Source: Mycolicibacterium chubuense NBB4
Lineage (GTDB): Bacteria; Actinomycetota; Actinomycetes; Mycobacteriales; Mycobacteriaceae
Assembly: GCF_000266905.1 (NCBI RefSeq)
Contig: NC_018027.1
Span: 2,914,001 to 2,978,000, forward strand
Length of the DNA stretch: 64,000 bases
Direction of reading: 5' to 3'
A program made the position numbers and the translations under genes. Below are positions 10,246-19,498 of the stretch, piece after piece. The stretch's first letter is position 1, and the number at the start of each line of letters is the position of its first letter. The notes under the pieces were generated by a model. The model worked only from the letters and a program-made list of their open reading frames with translations. It did no database searches and was not told the DNA's origin.

Positions 10246-10889
10246 TGACGAATCTGACCACCCTGCTCGCACTGTCGGATTCCCGGCTCCCGACCGGCGG
10301 CCACGTGCACTCCGGCGGCGTCGAGGAGGCGGTGACCAGCGGCCTGGTGCGGGATCTGCCGACGCTGCACGCCTACCTGCGGCGCCGGATCAGCACCCAT
10401 GGGTTGGTCACCGCCTCCCTCGCGGCAGCCGTGCACCGCGGCATCCTGCCGGCGGCGGCGGGGGAGCGCGGCGACGCCGAAACCGACGCGCGCACACCGG
10501 CTCCCGCGGCGCGGGCGGCGTCGCGCGCGCAGGGCCGCGGCCTCGTCCGGCTGGCACGCCGAGTGTGGCCGGCCGAGGACTGGGCGGCGCTGGGCGCGAC
10601 CCCGCACCTCGCGGTGGCCGCGGGCGCGGTCGGCCGGGCCGGCGGGCTGACCCCCGAACACACCGCACTGTCGGTCGTCTACACCACGATGACGGGGTCC
10701 GCGACGGCCGCGCAGCGGCTGCTGGCCCTCGATCCCGGCGACGTCGCCGCGGTCACGTTCGGGCTCTCGGAGCTCTGCGAGCAGACCGCCGGCGAGGCCG
10801 CCGAGGAGCTCGCCGACCTGTCCGACCCGTTGCTGGACGTCCTGGCCCAGCGTCACCTCGACCGCGAACGTCCGCTGTTCGCGTCCTGA
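10245..10889 (+). CDS. ureF: Urease accessory protein UreF
   Basis: The start is the ATG at 10245, overlapping the ureC stop, giving 214 residues as expected for UreF. The N-terminus [24 protein letters not shown] is characteristic of the family. UreF is an all-helical protein that bridges UreD and the GTPase UreG during nickel loading of apo-urease. A low-complexity Ala/Arg stretch near residues 80-100 is a loop typical of high-GC versions. Confidence 0.93.
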   Translation: MTNLTTLLALSDSRLPTGGHVHSGGVEEAVTSGLVRDLPTLHAYLRRRISTHGLVTASLAAAVHRGILPAAAGERGDAETDARTPAPAARAASRAQGRGLVRLARRVWPAEDWAALGATPHLAVAAGAVGRAGGLTPEHTALSVVYTTMTGSATAAQRLLALDPGDVAAVTFGLSELCEQTAGEAAEELADLSDPLLDVLAQRHLDRERPLFAS

Positions 10890-10905
10890 GCACCGAAGGA
10901 CACCC

Positions 10906-11586
10906 ATGCCACCGCATTTCCTGGACGGCCGGCCCCACGACCACACCGACCGCCCGCGCCGGGTGCGCCGGCCGGGGGAGCCGCTGCGCATCGGCGTCGG
11001 CGGGCCGGTCGGGTCCGGCAAGACGGCCCTGGTGGCCGCGCTGTGCCGGCAGTTGCGCGACGAGCGGTCGGTGGCGGTGCTGACCAACGACATCTACACC
11101 ACCGAGGACGCCGACTTCCTGCGCCGGCATGCGGTGCTGCCCGACGACCGCATCGCCGCCGTGCAGACCGGCGGGTGCCCGCACACCGCGATCCGCGACG
11201 ACATCACCGCCAATCTCGACGCGATCGACGACCTCATCGCCTCGCATGACGATCTGGACCTGATCCTGGTCGAGTCCGGTGGCGACAACCTCACGGCGAC
11301 GTTCTCGTCGGGACTGATCGACGTGCAGATCTTCGTCATCGACGTCGCGGGCGGGGACAAAGTGCCGCGCAAGGGCGGCCCGGGTGTCACGTACTCGGAC
11401 CTGCTGGTGATCAACAAGACCGATCTCGCTCCGCTGGTCGGCGCCGACCTGGAGGTGATGCGCCGCGATGCGGCCGCGGTGCGCGGCGAGCGGCCCTTCG
11501 TGCTGATCTCGCTGACGGCCGACCCGACAGCCTCCCCGGTGCTCGCCTGGGTCCGCGAACAGCTGCAGGTCGCACAGGCGGTGTGA
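10906..11586 (+). CDS. ureG: Urease accessory GTPase UreG
   Basis: The 226-residue SIMIBI-class GTPase delivers nickel to urease. The P-loop [18 protein letters not shown], the metal-binding Cys-Pro-His ([12 protein letters not shown]) and [12 protein letters not shown] are all present. The N-terminus ([20 protein letters not shown]) is histidine-bearing, a modest version of the nickel-binding tails found in some UreG and HypB proteins. Its TGA overlaps the ureD start. Position and order match M. tuberculosis. Confidence 0.97.
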   Translation: MPPHFLDGRPHDHTDRPRRVRRPGEPLRIGVGGPVGSGKTALVAALCRQLRDERSVAVLTNDIYTTEDADFLRRHAVLPDDRIAAVQTGGCPHTAIRDDITANLDAIDDLIASHDDLDLILVESGGDNLTATFSSGLIDVQIFVIDVAGGDKVPRKGGPGVTYSDLLVINKTDLAPLVGADLEVMRRDAAAVRGERPFVLISLTADPTASPVLAWVREQLQVAQAV

Positions 11587-12218
11587 TGCGGTCGGACGTG
11601 CTGATCGTCGCCCGAGCGCACCGGTCGCCGCACCTCGAATGCCGGGGCGGCATCGCCGCGCGGCGAACCGGCTGCGACACCGTGCATCTCGTGTCGTCGG
11701 CCGCGACACCGCTGGGCGGCGACACCATCGGTGTGCGGGTGGTGGTGGAACGCGGGGCGCGACTGACGGTACGCACCGCGGCGGCGACGGTGGCCCTGCC
11801 GGGGCCGGGCACGCCGGAGTCCCACGCGACGTGGACACTCGAGGTGGCGGGCCACCTCGACCTCGACCCCCAGCCGACCATCGTGGCGGCGGCGGCACGG
11901 CACTTCGCCTCGACGCGGGTCGAGCTGTCCGACGGCAGCACCCTGCGTCTGCGCGAGCGCGTGCAGATCGGCAGGTCCGGTGAGCGGGAGGGCTTTTGGT
12001 CCGGATCATTGCGGGCCGACGCGGAGGGCACGCCGTTGCTGCGGCATCGCGTCGAGCTCGGCCGCGGGTCGCTCGCCGATGACGCGATCGCCGCGCCGCT
12101 GGCCTGCATCAGCGAGTTGCGCTATCCGCGCAGCGAGGCCGACGCCGGCACCGGCGGCGTGACGCTGGCGCTGGCCGCAGGCGGATGCCTGACCACCTGG
12201 CAGGGCGACCGCCTGTGA
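11586..12218 (+). CDS. ureD: Urease accessory protein UreD
   Basis: The ATG at 11586 shares a base with the ureG stop; a GTG one codon earlier (11583) is an alternative. The 210-residue product carries the UreD/UreH features CDTVHLVSSAATPLGGD and LRLRERVQIGRSGE. UreD binds apo-urease and recruits UreF and UreG. The gene ends 4 bp before the 3-prime end of convergent ndh, leaving no room for a separate terminator. Confidence 0.92.
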   Translation: MRSDVLIVARAHRSPHLECRGGIAARRTGCDTVHLVSSAATPLGGDTIGVRVVVERGARLTVRTAAATVALPGPGTPESHATWTLEVAGHLDLDPQPTIVAAAARHFASTRVELSDGSTLRLRERVQIGRSGEREGFWSGSLRADAEGTPLLRHRVELGRGSLADDAIAAPLACISELRYPRSEADAGTGGVTLALAAGGCLTTWQGDRL

Positions 12219-12222
12219 CCGG

Positions 12223-13593
12223 CTAACTCGCCGCCTTCTCCTCCTGAACCGAGGCCGCGATCTCCTCGAGTTCCTCGATGCGGGTGCGCGCATAGGCCTG
12301 CTGCTCGGTGATCGTCAGCTGACCGCGCTTGGTCGACAGGAACGTCACCGTCCAGGACAGCAGGGTCGCGATCTTCGTCTTGAAGCCGACCAGGTACACC
12401 AGGTGCAGCACGAGCCAGGCCAACCACGCGATGAAGCCGCCGAACTCCAGCGGGCCGATCTTGGCCACCGCGCTGAACCTCGACACCGTGGCCATCGAGC
12501 CCTTGTCGAAGTACTTGAACGGTTCGCGCGCTGCGGGGTCGGCGCCCTTGAGCCCCGCCGCGATCGCCTTGGCTGCGTAGCGGCCGCCCTGGATGGCGCC
12601 CTGCGCCATGCCGGGGACACCCTCGACCGCGGCCATGTCACCGACGACGAACACGTTCGGGTTGCCGGGGACCGACAGGTCCGGCAGCACCTTCACCCGT
12701 CCGGCGCGGTCGAGCTCGACACCGGACTGGTCGGCGAGGTCGCGGCCCAGCGGGCTGGCCGAGACGCCTGCCGACCAGACCTTGCACGCGGCCTCGATGC
12801 GGCGCATCTTGCCGTCGGGGTCCTTGACGGTGATGCCGTTGCGGTCGACGTCGGTCACCATCGCGTTGAGCTGGATCTCGACGCCCATCTTCTCGAGCCG
12901 GGCCTGTGCCTTCTTGCCGAGCTTCTCGCCCATCGGCGGCAGCACCGCGGGGGCGGCGTCGAGCAGGATCACGCGTGCCTTGGTCGAATCGATGTGGCGG
13001 AACGCACCTTTGAGGGTGTGGTCGGCCAATTCGGCGATCTGCCCGGCCATTTCGACGCCGGTCGGTCCGGCGCCGACGACGACGAACGTGAGCAGCTTCT
13101 CGCGGCGGGCGGGATCACTGGAACGCTCGGCCTGTTCGAAGGCGCCCAGGATGCGGGCGCGCAGTTCGAGCGCGTCGTCGATGGTCTTCATGCCCGGCGC
13201 CCATTCGGCGAAGTGGTCGTTGCCGAAGTAGGACTGACCGGCACCGGCGGCGATGATCAGGCTGTCGTAGGGCGTGACGTAGGTGTGGCCGAGCAGTTCC
13301 GAGCGCACCGTCTTGGCCCTGAGGTCGATGCGGGTCACGTCGCCGAGGAGCACCTGCGCGTTCTTCTGCTTGCGCAGGATCACCCGCGTCGAGGGCGCGA
13401 TCTCGCCCTCGGAGATGATCCCGGTCGCGACCTGATAGAGCAGCGGCTGAAAAAGGTGATGGGTGGTGCGCGCGATCAACTTGATGTCGACGTCGGCCCG
13501 CTTGAGCGTCTTGGCCGCAGTCAAGGCACCGAATCCCGAACCGATGATGACCACTCGGTGGCGATCGGTGGCGGTGGCCCCGGGATGGCTCAT
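12223..13593 (-). CDS. ndh: Type II NADH:menaquinone oxidoreductase
   Basis: The 456-residue NDH-2 is a non-proton-pumping, membrane-associated flavoenzyme that feeds electrons from NADH to menaquinone. FAD binding is shown by VVIIGSGFGALTAAKTLKRA near the N-terminus, NADH binding by FVVVGAGPTGVEMAG, and the second flavin contact by FVVGDMAAVEGVPGMAQGA. The C-terminal amphipathic stretch (about residues 380-420, FIAWLAWLVLHLVYLVGF) anchors it to the membrane. Ortholog of Rv1854c by sequence and position. Confidence 0.96.
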   Translation of the reverse strand: MSHPGATATDRHRVVIIGSGFGALTAAKTLKRADVDIKLIARTTHHLFQPLLYQVATGIISEGEIAPSTRVILRKQKNAQVLLGDVTRIDLRAKTVRSELLGHTYVTPYDSLIIAAGAGQSYFGNDHFAEWAPGMKTIDDALELRARILGAFEQAERSSDPARREKLLTFVVVGAGPTGVEMAGQIAELADHTLKGAFRHIDSTKARVILLDAAPAVLPPMGEKLGKKAQARLEKMGVEIQLNAMVTDVDRNGITVKDPDGKMRRIEAACKVWSAGVSASPLGRDLADQSGVELDRAGRVKVLPDLSVPGNPNVFVVGDMAAVEGVPGMAQGAIQGGRYAAKAIAAGLKGADPAAREPFKYFDKGSMATVSRFSAVAKIGPLEFGGFIAWLAWLVLHLVYLVGFKTKIATLLSWTVTFLSTKRGQLTITEQQAYARTRIEELEEIAASVQEEKAAS

Positions 13594-13729
13594 GGCTACT
13601 CCTTTGCGGATCCTTGCTCAGATCCTCGTCGGATTCCTTCGCGGTCCTTGTCTTTACCCATTCAGAACAACGGAAACTTTAGTCGCCGCGCTTCCGGCCG
13701 GCGCGGTGACATACCCCACCGCGCCGAGG

Positions 13730-14659
13730 TCAGGCGTCGACCAGCGGCTTGAGCGCCTCCCCGAGCGCGGTGACCTGCCCGGGCTGGTAGCCCACCGTCT
13801 GGGTCGGGATGAAGACGACGACTCCGCCGATACCGGCGTCGAGCACCTTGGTCTTGATCTGTTCGGCAACCTGATCGACCGTCCCCGCGACCATGCGCTG
13901 CTTGAAGTCGTCGGGGATCATGTCCGGTGTCACGCCGTCGCCGATCACGGCGCCGACCAGCATGCTGGTCTCCAGCGTGGCCGGATCGCGGTCGATGTCC
14001 TCGCAGGCCCGCGTCAGGACGTCGACTTTCCTGGCCAGTTCGTCGAATCCGGCGATCACGTTGAGGTGGTCGAAGTGCCTGGCGGCCAGCGGGATGGTCT
14101 TCTTCTCGCCGCTGCCGCCGATCAGCAGCGGAATATGTTCGCGCAACCGAGGATTGGCCATCGCTTCCTGGACGCGGTAATGCTTCCCGGAAACCGTGGG
14201 ACGCTCGCCCTCGATCATCGGCAGGATGATCTGCAACGCCTCGCCGAGCTTTTCGAACCGGTCGGTGAACGTGCCGAATTCGTAACCGAGCTGGTCGTGT
14301 TCGAGTTCGAACCATCCGGTGCCGATGCCCAGCACCGCCCGGCCCTGACTGATGACGTCGAGCGTGGTGACGGCCTTGGCCAGCAGGGTGGGATTGCGAT
14401 AGGTGTTGCCGGTGACCAGCGTGCCCAGCTGCACGTTCTGCGTCGCGGTGGCCAGCCCGCCGAGCGCGGTGTACGCCTCGAGCATCGGCTGGTCCGGCGT
14501 GCCGATGCCGGGCAGTTGGTAGAAGTGGTCCATCACGAAAACGGTGTCGAACCCGGAGTCGTCGGCCTCCTGCGCCTGCGCGACGACGGTGGGAAAGAGG
14601 TCGGCGACCCCGCCACCGTAGGTGAAGTTGTTGATCTGGAGCCCGAGTCGGATGGTCAT
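13730..14659 (-). CDS. F420-dependent LLM-class oxidoreductase (Rv1855c-like)
   Basis: The 309-residue luciferase-like monooxygenase-family protein (TIM barrel) has the group hallmarks LGLQINNFTYGGG, VAQAQEADDSGFDTVFVMDH, LGTLVTGNTYRNPTLLAK and LGIGTGWFELEHDQLGYEF. Mycobacterial members of this type usually use F420 rather than FMN. The substrate is unknown. It is followed 70 bp upstream of ndh on the same strand and corresponds to Rv1855c. Confidence 0.88.
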   Translation of the reverse strand: MTIRLGLQINNFTYGGGVADLFPTVVAQAQEADDSGFDTVFVMDHFYQLPGIGTPDQPMLEAYTALGGLATATQNVQLGTLVTGNTYRNPTLLAKAVTTLDVISQGRAVLGIGTGWFELEHDQLGYEFGTFTDRFEKLGEALQIILPMIEGERPTVSGKHYRVQEAMANPRLREHIPLLIGGSGEKKTIPLAARHFDHLNVIAGFDELARKVDVLTRACEDIDRDPATLETSMLVGAVIGDGVTPDMIPDDFKQRMVAGTVDQVAEQIKTKVLDAGIGGVVVFIPTQTVGYQPGQVTALGEALKPLVDA

Positions 14660-14750
14660 TCCACCGACCCTAGCCAGCCCGGGCCGATTGCCGAACGCTC
14701 AGCGCGGCCCGTTCACCGCCACGTCATCGGCGCGACGGGTCCGGCCGCGT

Positions 14751-15422
14751 CTAGGAGAAGTCGGCGAGGGCGCCGTGGCTCACGTGCAGCGTCTGGCCGG
14801 TGATGTGGCGCGCGGCAGGCGTGGACAGAAACAGCGACAGGCGGGCGATCTCCGCACCGACCGTCGGCGTCGTGGTGCCCAGGCCGACGTAGCCCGGTTC
14901 GACGCCGCGACCGGCGGCCACCGCGTTGATCGTGATGCCACGGGTGCCGAAGTGGTCGGCCTGCCCCGCGGTCCAGTTCGAGATCGCGGCTTTGACGGCC
15001 GCGGCGGCGCTGCCCTCGCGGGGGGACTCGGGGATCACGGTGATGATCGAGCCGCCCGATCGCAGGTGATCACCGAGGACCTGCACCGTCAGCACGGCCG
15101 CCACCAGGTCGGCGTCGAAGAGCCCGCGCCATTCGGCGGCGTGATCGGACAGCGTGTAGCCGCGGGGATCGGTCGAGTTCCACGTCGGGGTGGGCACGTT
15201 GACGATGGCGTCGAGGTGAGCGGGCACCTGACCGTGCAACCCCGCGACGGAGTCGGGGTCGGCGCTGTCGAACACGACGGAGTCGACGTCGAGTTCCTTG
15301 GCGACCACGTCGAGGTCGTCGCGCCGACGGCCCGCGATCACCACCTGGTGGCCGGCGTCAGAGAAGCTCTGCGCGACCGTCCGTCCGAGGTCGGTGTCGC
15401 AACCCGTGATGAGCACGTCCAT
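14751..15422 (-). CDS. Atypical short-chain dehydrogenase/reductase (Rv1856c-like)
   Basis: The 223-residue Rossmann protein starts MDVLITGCDTDLGRTVAQSF (nucleotide-binding TGxxxxLG). The catalytic tyrosine of the SDR YxxxK motif appears to be missing: the aligned stretch reads AAAVKAAI, with Ala four residues before the lysine. It may therefore bind NAD(P) without normal reductase chemistry. It lies just upstream of the F420-type enzyme on the same strand (91-bp gap). Substrate unknown. Confidence 0.82.
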   Translation of the reverse strand: MDVLITGCDTDLGRTVAQSFSDAGHQVVIAGRRRDDLDVVAKELDVDSVVFDSADPDSVAGLHGQVPAHLDAIVNVPTPTWNSTDPRGYTLSDHAAEWRGLFDADLVAAVLTVQVLGDHLRSGGSIITVIPESPREGSAAAAVKAAISNWTAGQADHFGTRGITINAVAAGRGVEPGYVGLGTTTPTVGAEIARLSLFLSTPAARHITGQTLHVSHGALADFS

Positions 15423-15730
15423 CGGGGCCCTCCTGTCGTGTCCGGCGCTGAACCCCAGCGAGTGCCGCCAATGTTACTGGACGGTAGCTAGCCGGCCGGA
15501 AGCGACGCGCCCAACGAGGTAACAGCTGTGCGGGCCGCGACGATCTAGCTGGTGGAACACCCGCGCCGTGCCCGGCGCCACCCCGCGTAGCCCGTGGGGC
15601 TCTTCGCATGTCAGCAATCTGATGAAATGCCGCTGAAATGCCTATTTACCGCCGCCAGCAATGTCACAATTCAGCACATTCTCAGCAACTCGCACTTGCG
15701 TCACGGCTGTAACACGGTAGTTTCTTCCCC
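15423..15730. other. 308-bp intergenic region upstream of apa; no gene seen
   Basis: The region separates the divergent SDR and apa genes. In M. tuberculosis modA, modB and modC lie here; nothing resembling them remains. It is richer in A/T near apa and contains a 9-bp direct repeat TGAAATGCC (15623-15631 and 15634-15642). No long hairpin or convincing -35/-10 pair could be assigned by eye. It presumably holds both promoters. Confidence 0.6.
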
Positions 15731-16783
15731 ATGGATCAGCCGGACGTGCACCCTCTCCGCCGTAGAGGGATCTCCAAGTCACTCGGACTCGCGGCCCTGA
15801 CGGGCGTCACCGTCGCAGCGCTGGCACTGCCGCCAGCCGCGCTCGCCCAGCCCGCGCCCCCGGCGCCGCCGCCGTCACCGACGGCCGCGCCGCCGCCTCC
15901 TGCGGACCCCAACGCCCCGCCGCCCCCGGCGGACCCCAACGCCCCGCCGCCCCCGGCGGACCCCAACGCCCCGCCACCCCCGGCCGCCGCACCGGGCGCC
16001 CCGGGCGCGCCGCCGGCCGACCCGAACGCGCCGCCGCCTCCACCGGCGCCGGGCGCACCGCCGGCCGACCCGAACGCTCCCGCCCCCGCGCCCGCACCGG
16101 CGCCGGAGCCCGGCCGCGTCGACAACGCCGCCGGCGGGTTCAGCTACGTGGTGCCCGCGGGCTGGAAGACCGCCGACGCCACTCAGCTGTCCTACGGGCA
16201 GGCGCTGCTGACCAAGCTTCCGCCGCAGGGCGCGCCGCCGGACGCACAGCCGCCCAACGACACCAGCGTGCTGCTCGGCCGGCTCGACCTGAAGCTGTTC
16301 GCCGGCGCCGAGGCCGACAACACCAAGGCGGCCCAGCGACTGGCCTCCGACATGGGCGAGTTCTTCATGCCCTTCCCCGGCACGCGGATCAACCAGAAGA
16401 CCGTTCCGCTCGACGCCAACGGGATGACGGGCGTCGCGTCGTACTACGAGGTGAAGTTCACCGACACCAACAAGCCCAACGGCCAGATCTGGGCCGGCGT
16501 CGTCGGCGCCCCGACGCCTCCGGGAACGCCGCGCGGCCAGCGGGCTCCGGAACGCTGGTTCGTCGTGTGGCTCGGCACGGCCAACAACCCGATTCCGCAG
16601 GATCAGGCGGTGATCCTGGCCAACTCGATCCGCCCGTACACGGCTCCGCCGCCGCCACCCCCGCCGGATCCGAATGCACCGCCGCCCCCGCCGGACCCGA
16701 ACGCGCCGGCGCCGCGTCCGGCCGTCGGCGTGCCGGTGCCGGTCAATCCGAACAACGCACCGGGGATGCTTCCGCCGGCCTGA
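15731..16783 (+). CDS. apa: Apa, Ala/Pro-rich secreted fibronectin-attachment protein
   Basis: The 350-residue exported protein has a long signal peptide (about residues 1-39, twin Arg-rich start PLRRRG, cleavage after ALA). A Pro-rich region follows with three perfect [13 protein letters not shown] repeats, then a globular domain ([20 protein letters not shown] to about residue 300) and a second Pro-rich tail. This is the mycobacterial 45/47-kDa antigen (ModD, Rv1860), a mannosylated cell-surface adhesin recognised by T cells. Pro/Ala/Thr-rich segments are the usual mannosylation sites. Start at the ATG at 15731. The modABC genes that precede it in M. tuberculosis are absent. Confidence 0.93.
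   Translation: MDQPDVHPLRRRGISKSLGLAALTGVTVAALALPPAALAQPAPPAPPPSPTAAPPPPADPNAPPPPADPNAPPPPADPNAPPPPAAAPGAPGAPPADPNAPPPPPAPGAPPADPNAPAPAPAPAPEPGRVDNAAGGFSYVVPAGWKTADATQLSYGQALLTKLPPQGAPPDAQPPNDTSVLLGRLDLKLFAGAEADNTKAAQRLASDMGEFFMPFPGTRINQKTVPLDANGMTGVASYYEVKFTDTNKPNGQIWAGVVGAPTPPGTPRGQRAPERWFVVWLGTANNPIPQDQAVILANSIRPYTAPPPPPPPDPNAPPPPPDPNAPAPRPAVGVPVPVNPNNAPGMLPPA
15902..15982 (+). repeat. 27-bp tandem repeat, 3 copies, within apa
   Basis: Three consecutive 27-bp units (15902-15928, 15929-15955, 15956-15982), nearly identical, each encode nine residues of the PPPPADPNA type. Copy number may vary between strains. Confidence 0.9.
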
Positions 16784-16801
16784 CGACCGACGTCACGACG
16801 C

Positions 16802-16838
16802 GAAACGATCGCACGCGCACCGCGCGTGCGATCGTTTC
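16802..16838 (+). terminator. Terminator after apa
   Basis: A perfect 17-bp stem (16802-16818 with 16822-16838) closes a 3-nt ACC loop, and CCTTTAA follows. It ends the apa transcript and separates it from the GlsB-like gene. Confidence 0.88.
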
Positions 16839-16937
16839 CCTTTAAGCGGTCCAACCGTTACCCCGCGGCGGTATACCTGGTGCACAGGGCTCGGCGCGCC
16901 CGCTCCGGGCCTGCACGGCGACAGGTAGGAGTTCGGA

Positions 16938-17240
16938 ATGGACATCATGGCGGCTAGCGAGATCCTCGCCCGTTCGTCGACCCTGACGAGCGTCGGATGG
17001 ATCGGCTACATCATCATCGGCGCCATCGCCGGCTGGATCGCCGGAAAGATCGTCAAGGGCTCGGGTTCGGGCATCCTGATGAACATCGTGATCGGTGTGA
17101 TCGGTGCGCTCATCGGCGGCTTCCTGCTGAGCTTCTTCGTCAACACCGGAGGCGGCGGCTGGTGGTTCACGTTGTTCACCGCGATCCTCGGTTCGGTGAT
17201 CCTGCTGTGGATCGTCGGGATGTTCCAGCGCAGGGCCTGA
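16938..17240 (+). CDS. GlsB/YeaQ/YmgE-family small membrane protein (Rv1861-like)
   Basis: The 100-residue protein has three hydrophobic helices: [39 protein letters not shown] and [20 protein letters not shown]. The Gly-rich pattern is typical of the transglycosylase-associated (GlsB) family of stress-related inner-membrane proteins of unknown mechanism. Its place between apa and adhA matches Rv1861. An ATG four codons further in is a possible alternative start. Confidence 0.88.
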   Translation: MDIMAASEILARSSTLTSVGWIGYIIIGAIAGWIAGKIVKGSGSGILMNIVIGVIGALIGGFLLSFFVNTGGGGWWFTLFTAILGSVILLWIVGMFQRRA

Positions 17241-17271
17241 GCCGCGGCCGCGGCCGTGGCATCGTCGAACC

Positions 17272-18288
17272 ATGACCGAGTCGACGATGCGTGCGTGGCA
17301 GGTGCGCCGGCCGGGTCCGATGACCTCCCGGCCGCTGACCGCCGCCGAGGTTCCCGTCCCCCGACCCGCTGACGACGAACTCCTGGTCGCGGTGCGCGCC
17401 TGCGGGGTCTGCCGCACCGACCTGCACGTCACCGAGGGCGACCTGCCCGTCCACCGGCCCGGAGTCATCCCGGGCCACGAGGTGGTCGGGGAGGTCGTCG
17501 GGGTCGGCTCTGCGGCCGTCTCACGATTCGCGGTCGGGGACCGGGTCGGGATCGCATGGCTTCGTCACACCTGCGGCACGTGTCGGTACTGCCGGCGCGG
17601 CCAGGAGAACCTGTGTCCGAACTCCCGCTACACCGGCTGGGACGCCGACGGGGGTTACGCCGAGTTCGCCACGGTCCCTGCCGATTTCGCACTTCCGCTG
17701 CCTGCGGGCTACCGCGATGCCGAACTCGCGCCGCTGCTCTGCGCGGGCATCATCGGTTACCGGGCGCTGCTGCGCGCCGACCTGCCGCCCGGCGGCCGCC
17801 TGGGCCTCTACGGCTTCGGCGGCAGTGCCCATCTGACCGCGCAGGTCGCGCTCGCGCAGGGCGCCGAGATCCACGTCATGACCCGGGGGACCCAGGCTCG
17901 CGAACTGGCACTGACGCTCGGCGCGGCCTCGGCGCAGGGCCCGGCCGATCCGCCGCCCGTCGCGCTGGACGCCGCGATCCTGTTCGCCCCCGCCGGCGAG
18001 CTGGTGCTCCCGGCCCTCGAAGCGCTCGACCGGGGCGGCACGCTGGCCATCGCAGGGATCCACCTCAGCGACATCCCGTCGCTGAACTATCAGCGTCACC
18101 TGTTCCAGGAGCGGCAGGTCCGCTCGGTAACGTCGAACACCCGCGCCGACGCCCATGCGTTCCTCGACTTCGCGGCGAAGCATCGGCTCGAGGTCACCTG
18201 CCCCCGCTATCCGCTGGACAGGGCCGACGAAGCACTCGGCGACCTCAGCGCCGGACGCATCGCCGGGGCTGCGGTCCTGGTCGTGTAG
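17272..18288 (+). CDS. adhA: Zinc-dependent alcohol dehydrogenase
   Basis: The 338-residue medium-chain dehydrogenase carries the catalytic-zinc region [16 protein letters not shown] and [12 protein letters not shown]. The structural-zinc lobe is the four-Cys stretch [20 protein letters not shown], and a Gly-rich NAD(P) site [16 protein letters not shown] lies near residue 180. It matches Rv1862 by position. It probably interconverts alcohols and aldehydes; substrate not predictable. ATG at 17272, 31 bp after the GlsB-like gene, so cotranscription is possible. Confidence 0.92.
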   Translation: MTESTMRAWQVRRPGPMTSRPLTAAEVPVPRPADDELLVAVRACGVCRTDLHVTEGDLPVHRPGVIPGHEVVGEVVGVGSAAVSRFAVGDRVGIAWLRHTCGTCRYCRRGQENLCPNSRYTGWDADGGYAEFATVPADFALPLPAGYRDAELAPLLCAGIIGYRALLRADLPPGGRLGLYGFGGSAHLTAQVALAQGAEIHVMTRGTQARELALTLGAASAQGPADPPPVALDAAILFAPAGELVLPALEALDRGGTLAIAGIHLSDIPSLNYQRHLFQERQVRSVTSNTRADAHAFLDFAAKHRLEVTCPRYPLDRADEALGDLSAGRIAGAAVLVV

Positions 18289-18291
18289 GGC

Positions 18292-18762
18292 TCACAGTTC
18301 CGCGAGCGCCGCCCCCAGCCGCCCCCGCAGGTCTCCGCGCCCGACCCGGTAGAGCGGTCCGGCGCCATCGGCGAGCACCAGGCGCAGCCGCGCCATCCCC
18401 CGGGCGCAGACGGGCCGCGGCGCGTGCAGCCGCACGGTCAGGCGCTCGATCACGTCCTCCGCGGCGGCGACGTTCGACGCGTGCAGGGGCGCTCGGAAGG
18501 AGACCGGTGCGCCCGCATCGCGGACGTCGTGCAGCACCCGGCGGAAGGCGCCAGCGACGGCATCCCGTTCCGCGGCGGAGGTGAGCCGCAGGTAGTGCGC
18601 CGCCAGGGCGCTTCCGGCCTCGGGTTCGACCCCCACCGCCACGAGCCGGTCGTACTGCGCGGCACGCAGGCGTGCGAGAAGCCGCGCGGTCCACGGCGGG
18701 CGCCGCCCGGCCGGCTCGCGACCGGCCCGCGCCGGTTCGGTGAGGGCCCGTTTCCCGAACAT
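18292..18762 (-). CDS. Conserved hypothetical protein, convergent with adhA
   Basis: I do not recognise a family. The ATG at 18762 has a good AGGAG ribosome site 5 bp upstream and gives a 156-residue Arg/Ala-rich protein, mostly helical, with the C-terminus GPLYRVGRGDLRGRLGAALAEL. No signal peptide, membrane segment or metal motif was seen. It ends 3 bp from convergent adhA. Its promoter is shared with the CGNR gene and holds two inverted repeats. Confidence 0.65.
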   Translation of the reverse strand: MFGKRALTEPARAGREPAGRRPPWTARLLARLRAAQYDRLVAVGVEPEAGSALAAHYLRLTSAAERDAVAGAFRRVLHDVRDAGAPVSFRAPLHASNVAAAEDVIERLTVRLHAPRPVCARGMARLRLVLADGAGPLYRVGRGDLRGRLGAALAEL

Positions 18763-18789
18763 CTCGTCTCCTGCCGCCCACTGCGTGAC

Positions 18790-18822
18790 TATCGAAAACG
18801 ATATAGCGGTCATTCATGACCG
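18790..18822. promoter_or_regulatory. Two inverted repeats in the divergent promoter of the 18762 and 18863 genes
   Basis: TATCG-AAAA-CGATA (18790-18803) is followed at once by CGGTCAT-TC-ATGACCG (18807-18822). Both are exact. They lie between the two divergent starts, 28-60 bp upstream of the minus-strand ATG, and are candidate operators; the cognate regulator is unknown. Confidence 0.55.
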
Positions 18823-18862
18823 GTCAAGACATTTCGGTGGTCACGACTGTTACCATGGCCGC

Positions 18863-19498
18863 ATGACCGCCGACCGGTACTGGCCGGGTGACGACGAGAC
18901 GAAGCCCGCGCCGCCACCGCTGCGACGGATCCAGGCGCTGGTCAACACCGTCGAGCGGCCCGACGGCGCGGACCGTCTCGCCGATCCCGCCGATGCCCGC
19001 CCGTGGCTGGTCGCGAACGAACTGCTGGCGCCGTCGTCGGAACTGACCGCCGCCGACCTGGAGACCGTCACCCGGACACGCGAGTCGCTGCGCGCGCTGC
19101 TCGTCAACAACGGCGGCGGGCCACCGCCGGCGCCGGACACGCTGGCTCCGCTGCGACAGATCGCAGCGGCCGCCGCTGTGCGGACCTCGATCGGGCGCGA
19201 CGGCGCGGTCGCGGTGACCGTCGACGGGGACGATGTCACGAGCCGCCTGGCCGGGCTTCTGCTGGCAGTCCGCGACGCCCAGCGCGACGGCAGCTGGTCA
19301 CTGTTGAAGGCGTGCGGCAACGACGAGTGCCGGTGGGCCTTCTACGACGCCTCGCGCAACCACGGCGGCCTGTGGTGCGACATGGCGACGTGCGGCAACA
19401 AACTCAAGAATCGCGAATTCCGTGCCCGCAGACGGGCGGGAACGACCGTCAGGACAGGTGCCACACCAGCGCAGCGGCCAGCGCACCCATCCCGTTGA
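18863..19498 (+). CDS. CGNR zinc-finger regulator
   Basis: From the ATG at 18863 the protein has 211 residues: an ABATE-like N-terminal domain (about 1-150, LVNTVERPDGADRLADPADARPWL) and a C-terminal CGNR zinc finger. The finger reads KACGNDECRWAFYDASRN followed by WCDMATCGNKLKNREFRAR. CGNR proteins are predicted DNA-binding regulators common in actinobacteria; ligands are unknown. The frame is open further upstream but no better start is seen. Its last 50 bp overlap the 3-prime end of the convergent CPBP gene. Confidence 0.88.
   Translation: MTADRYWPGDDETKPAPPPLRRIQALVNTVERPDGADRLADPADARPWLVANELLAPSSELTAADLETVTRTRESLRALLVNNGGGPPPAPDTLAPLRQIAAAAAVRTSIGRDGAVAVTVDGDDVTSRLAGLLLAVRDAQRDGSWSLLKACGNDECRWAFYDASRNHGGLWCDMATCGNKLKNREFRARRRAGTTVRTGATPAQRPAHPSR

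Noticed and set aside
15538..15600. Possible tRNA between SDR and apa
   Set aside because: A small CCCCGCG/CGTGGGG-type hairpin is present but no cloverleaf or T-loop sequence.
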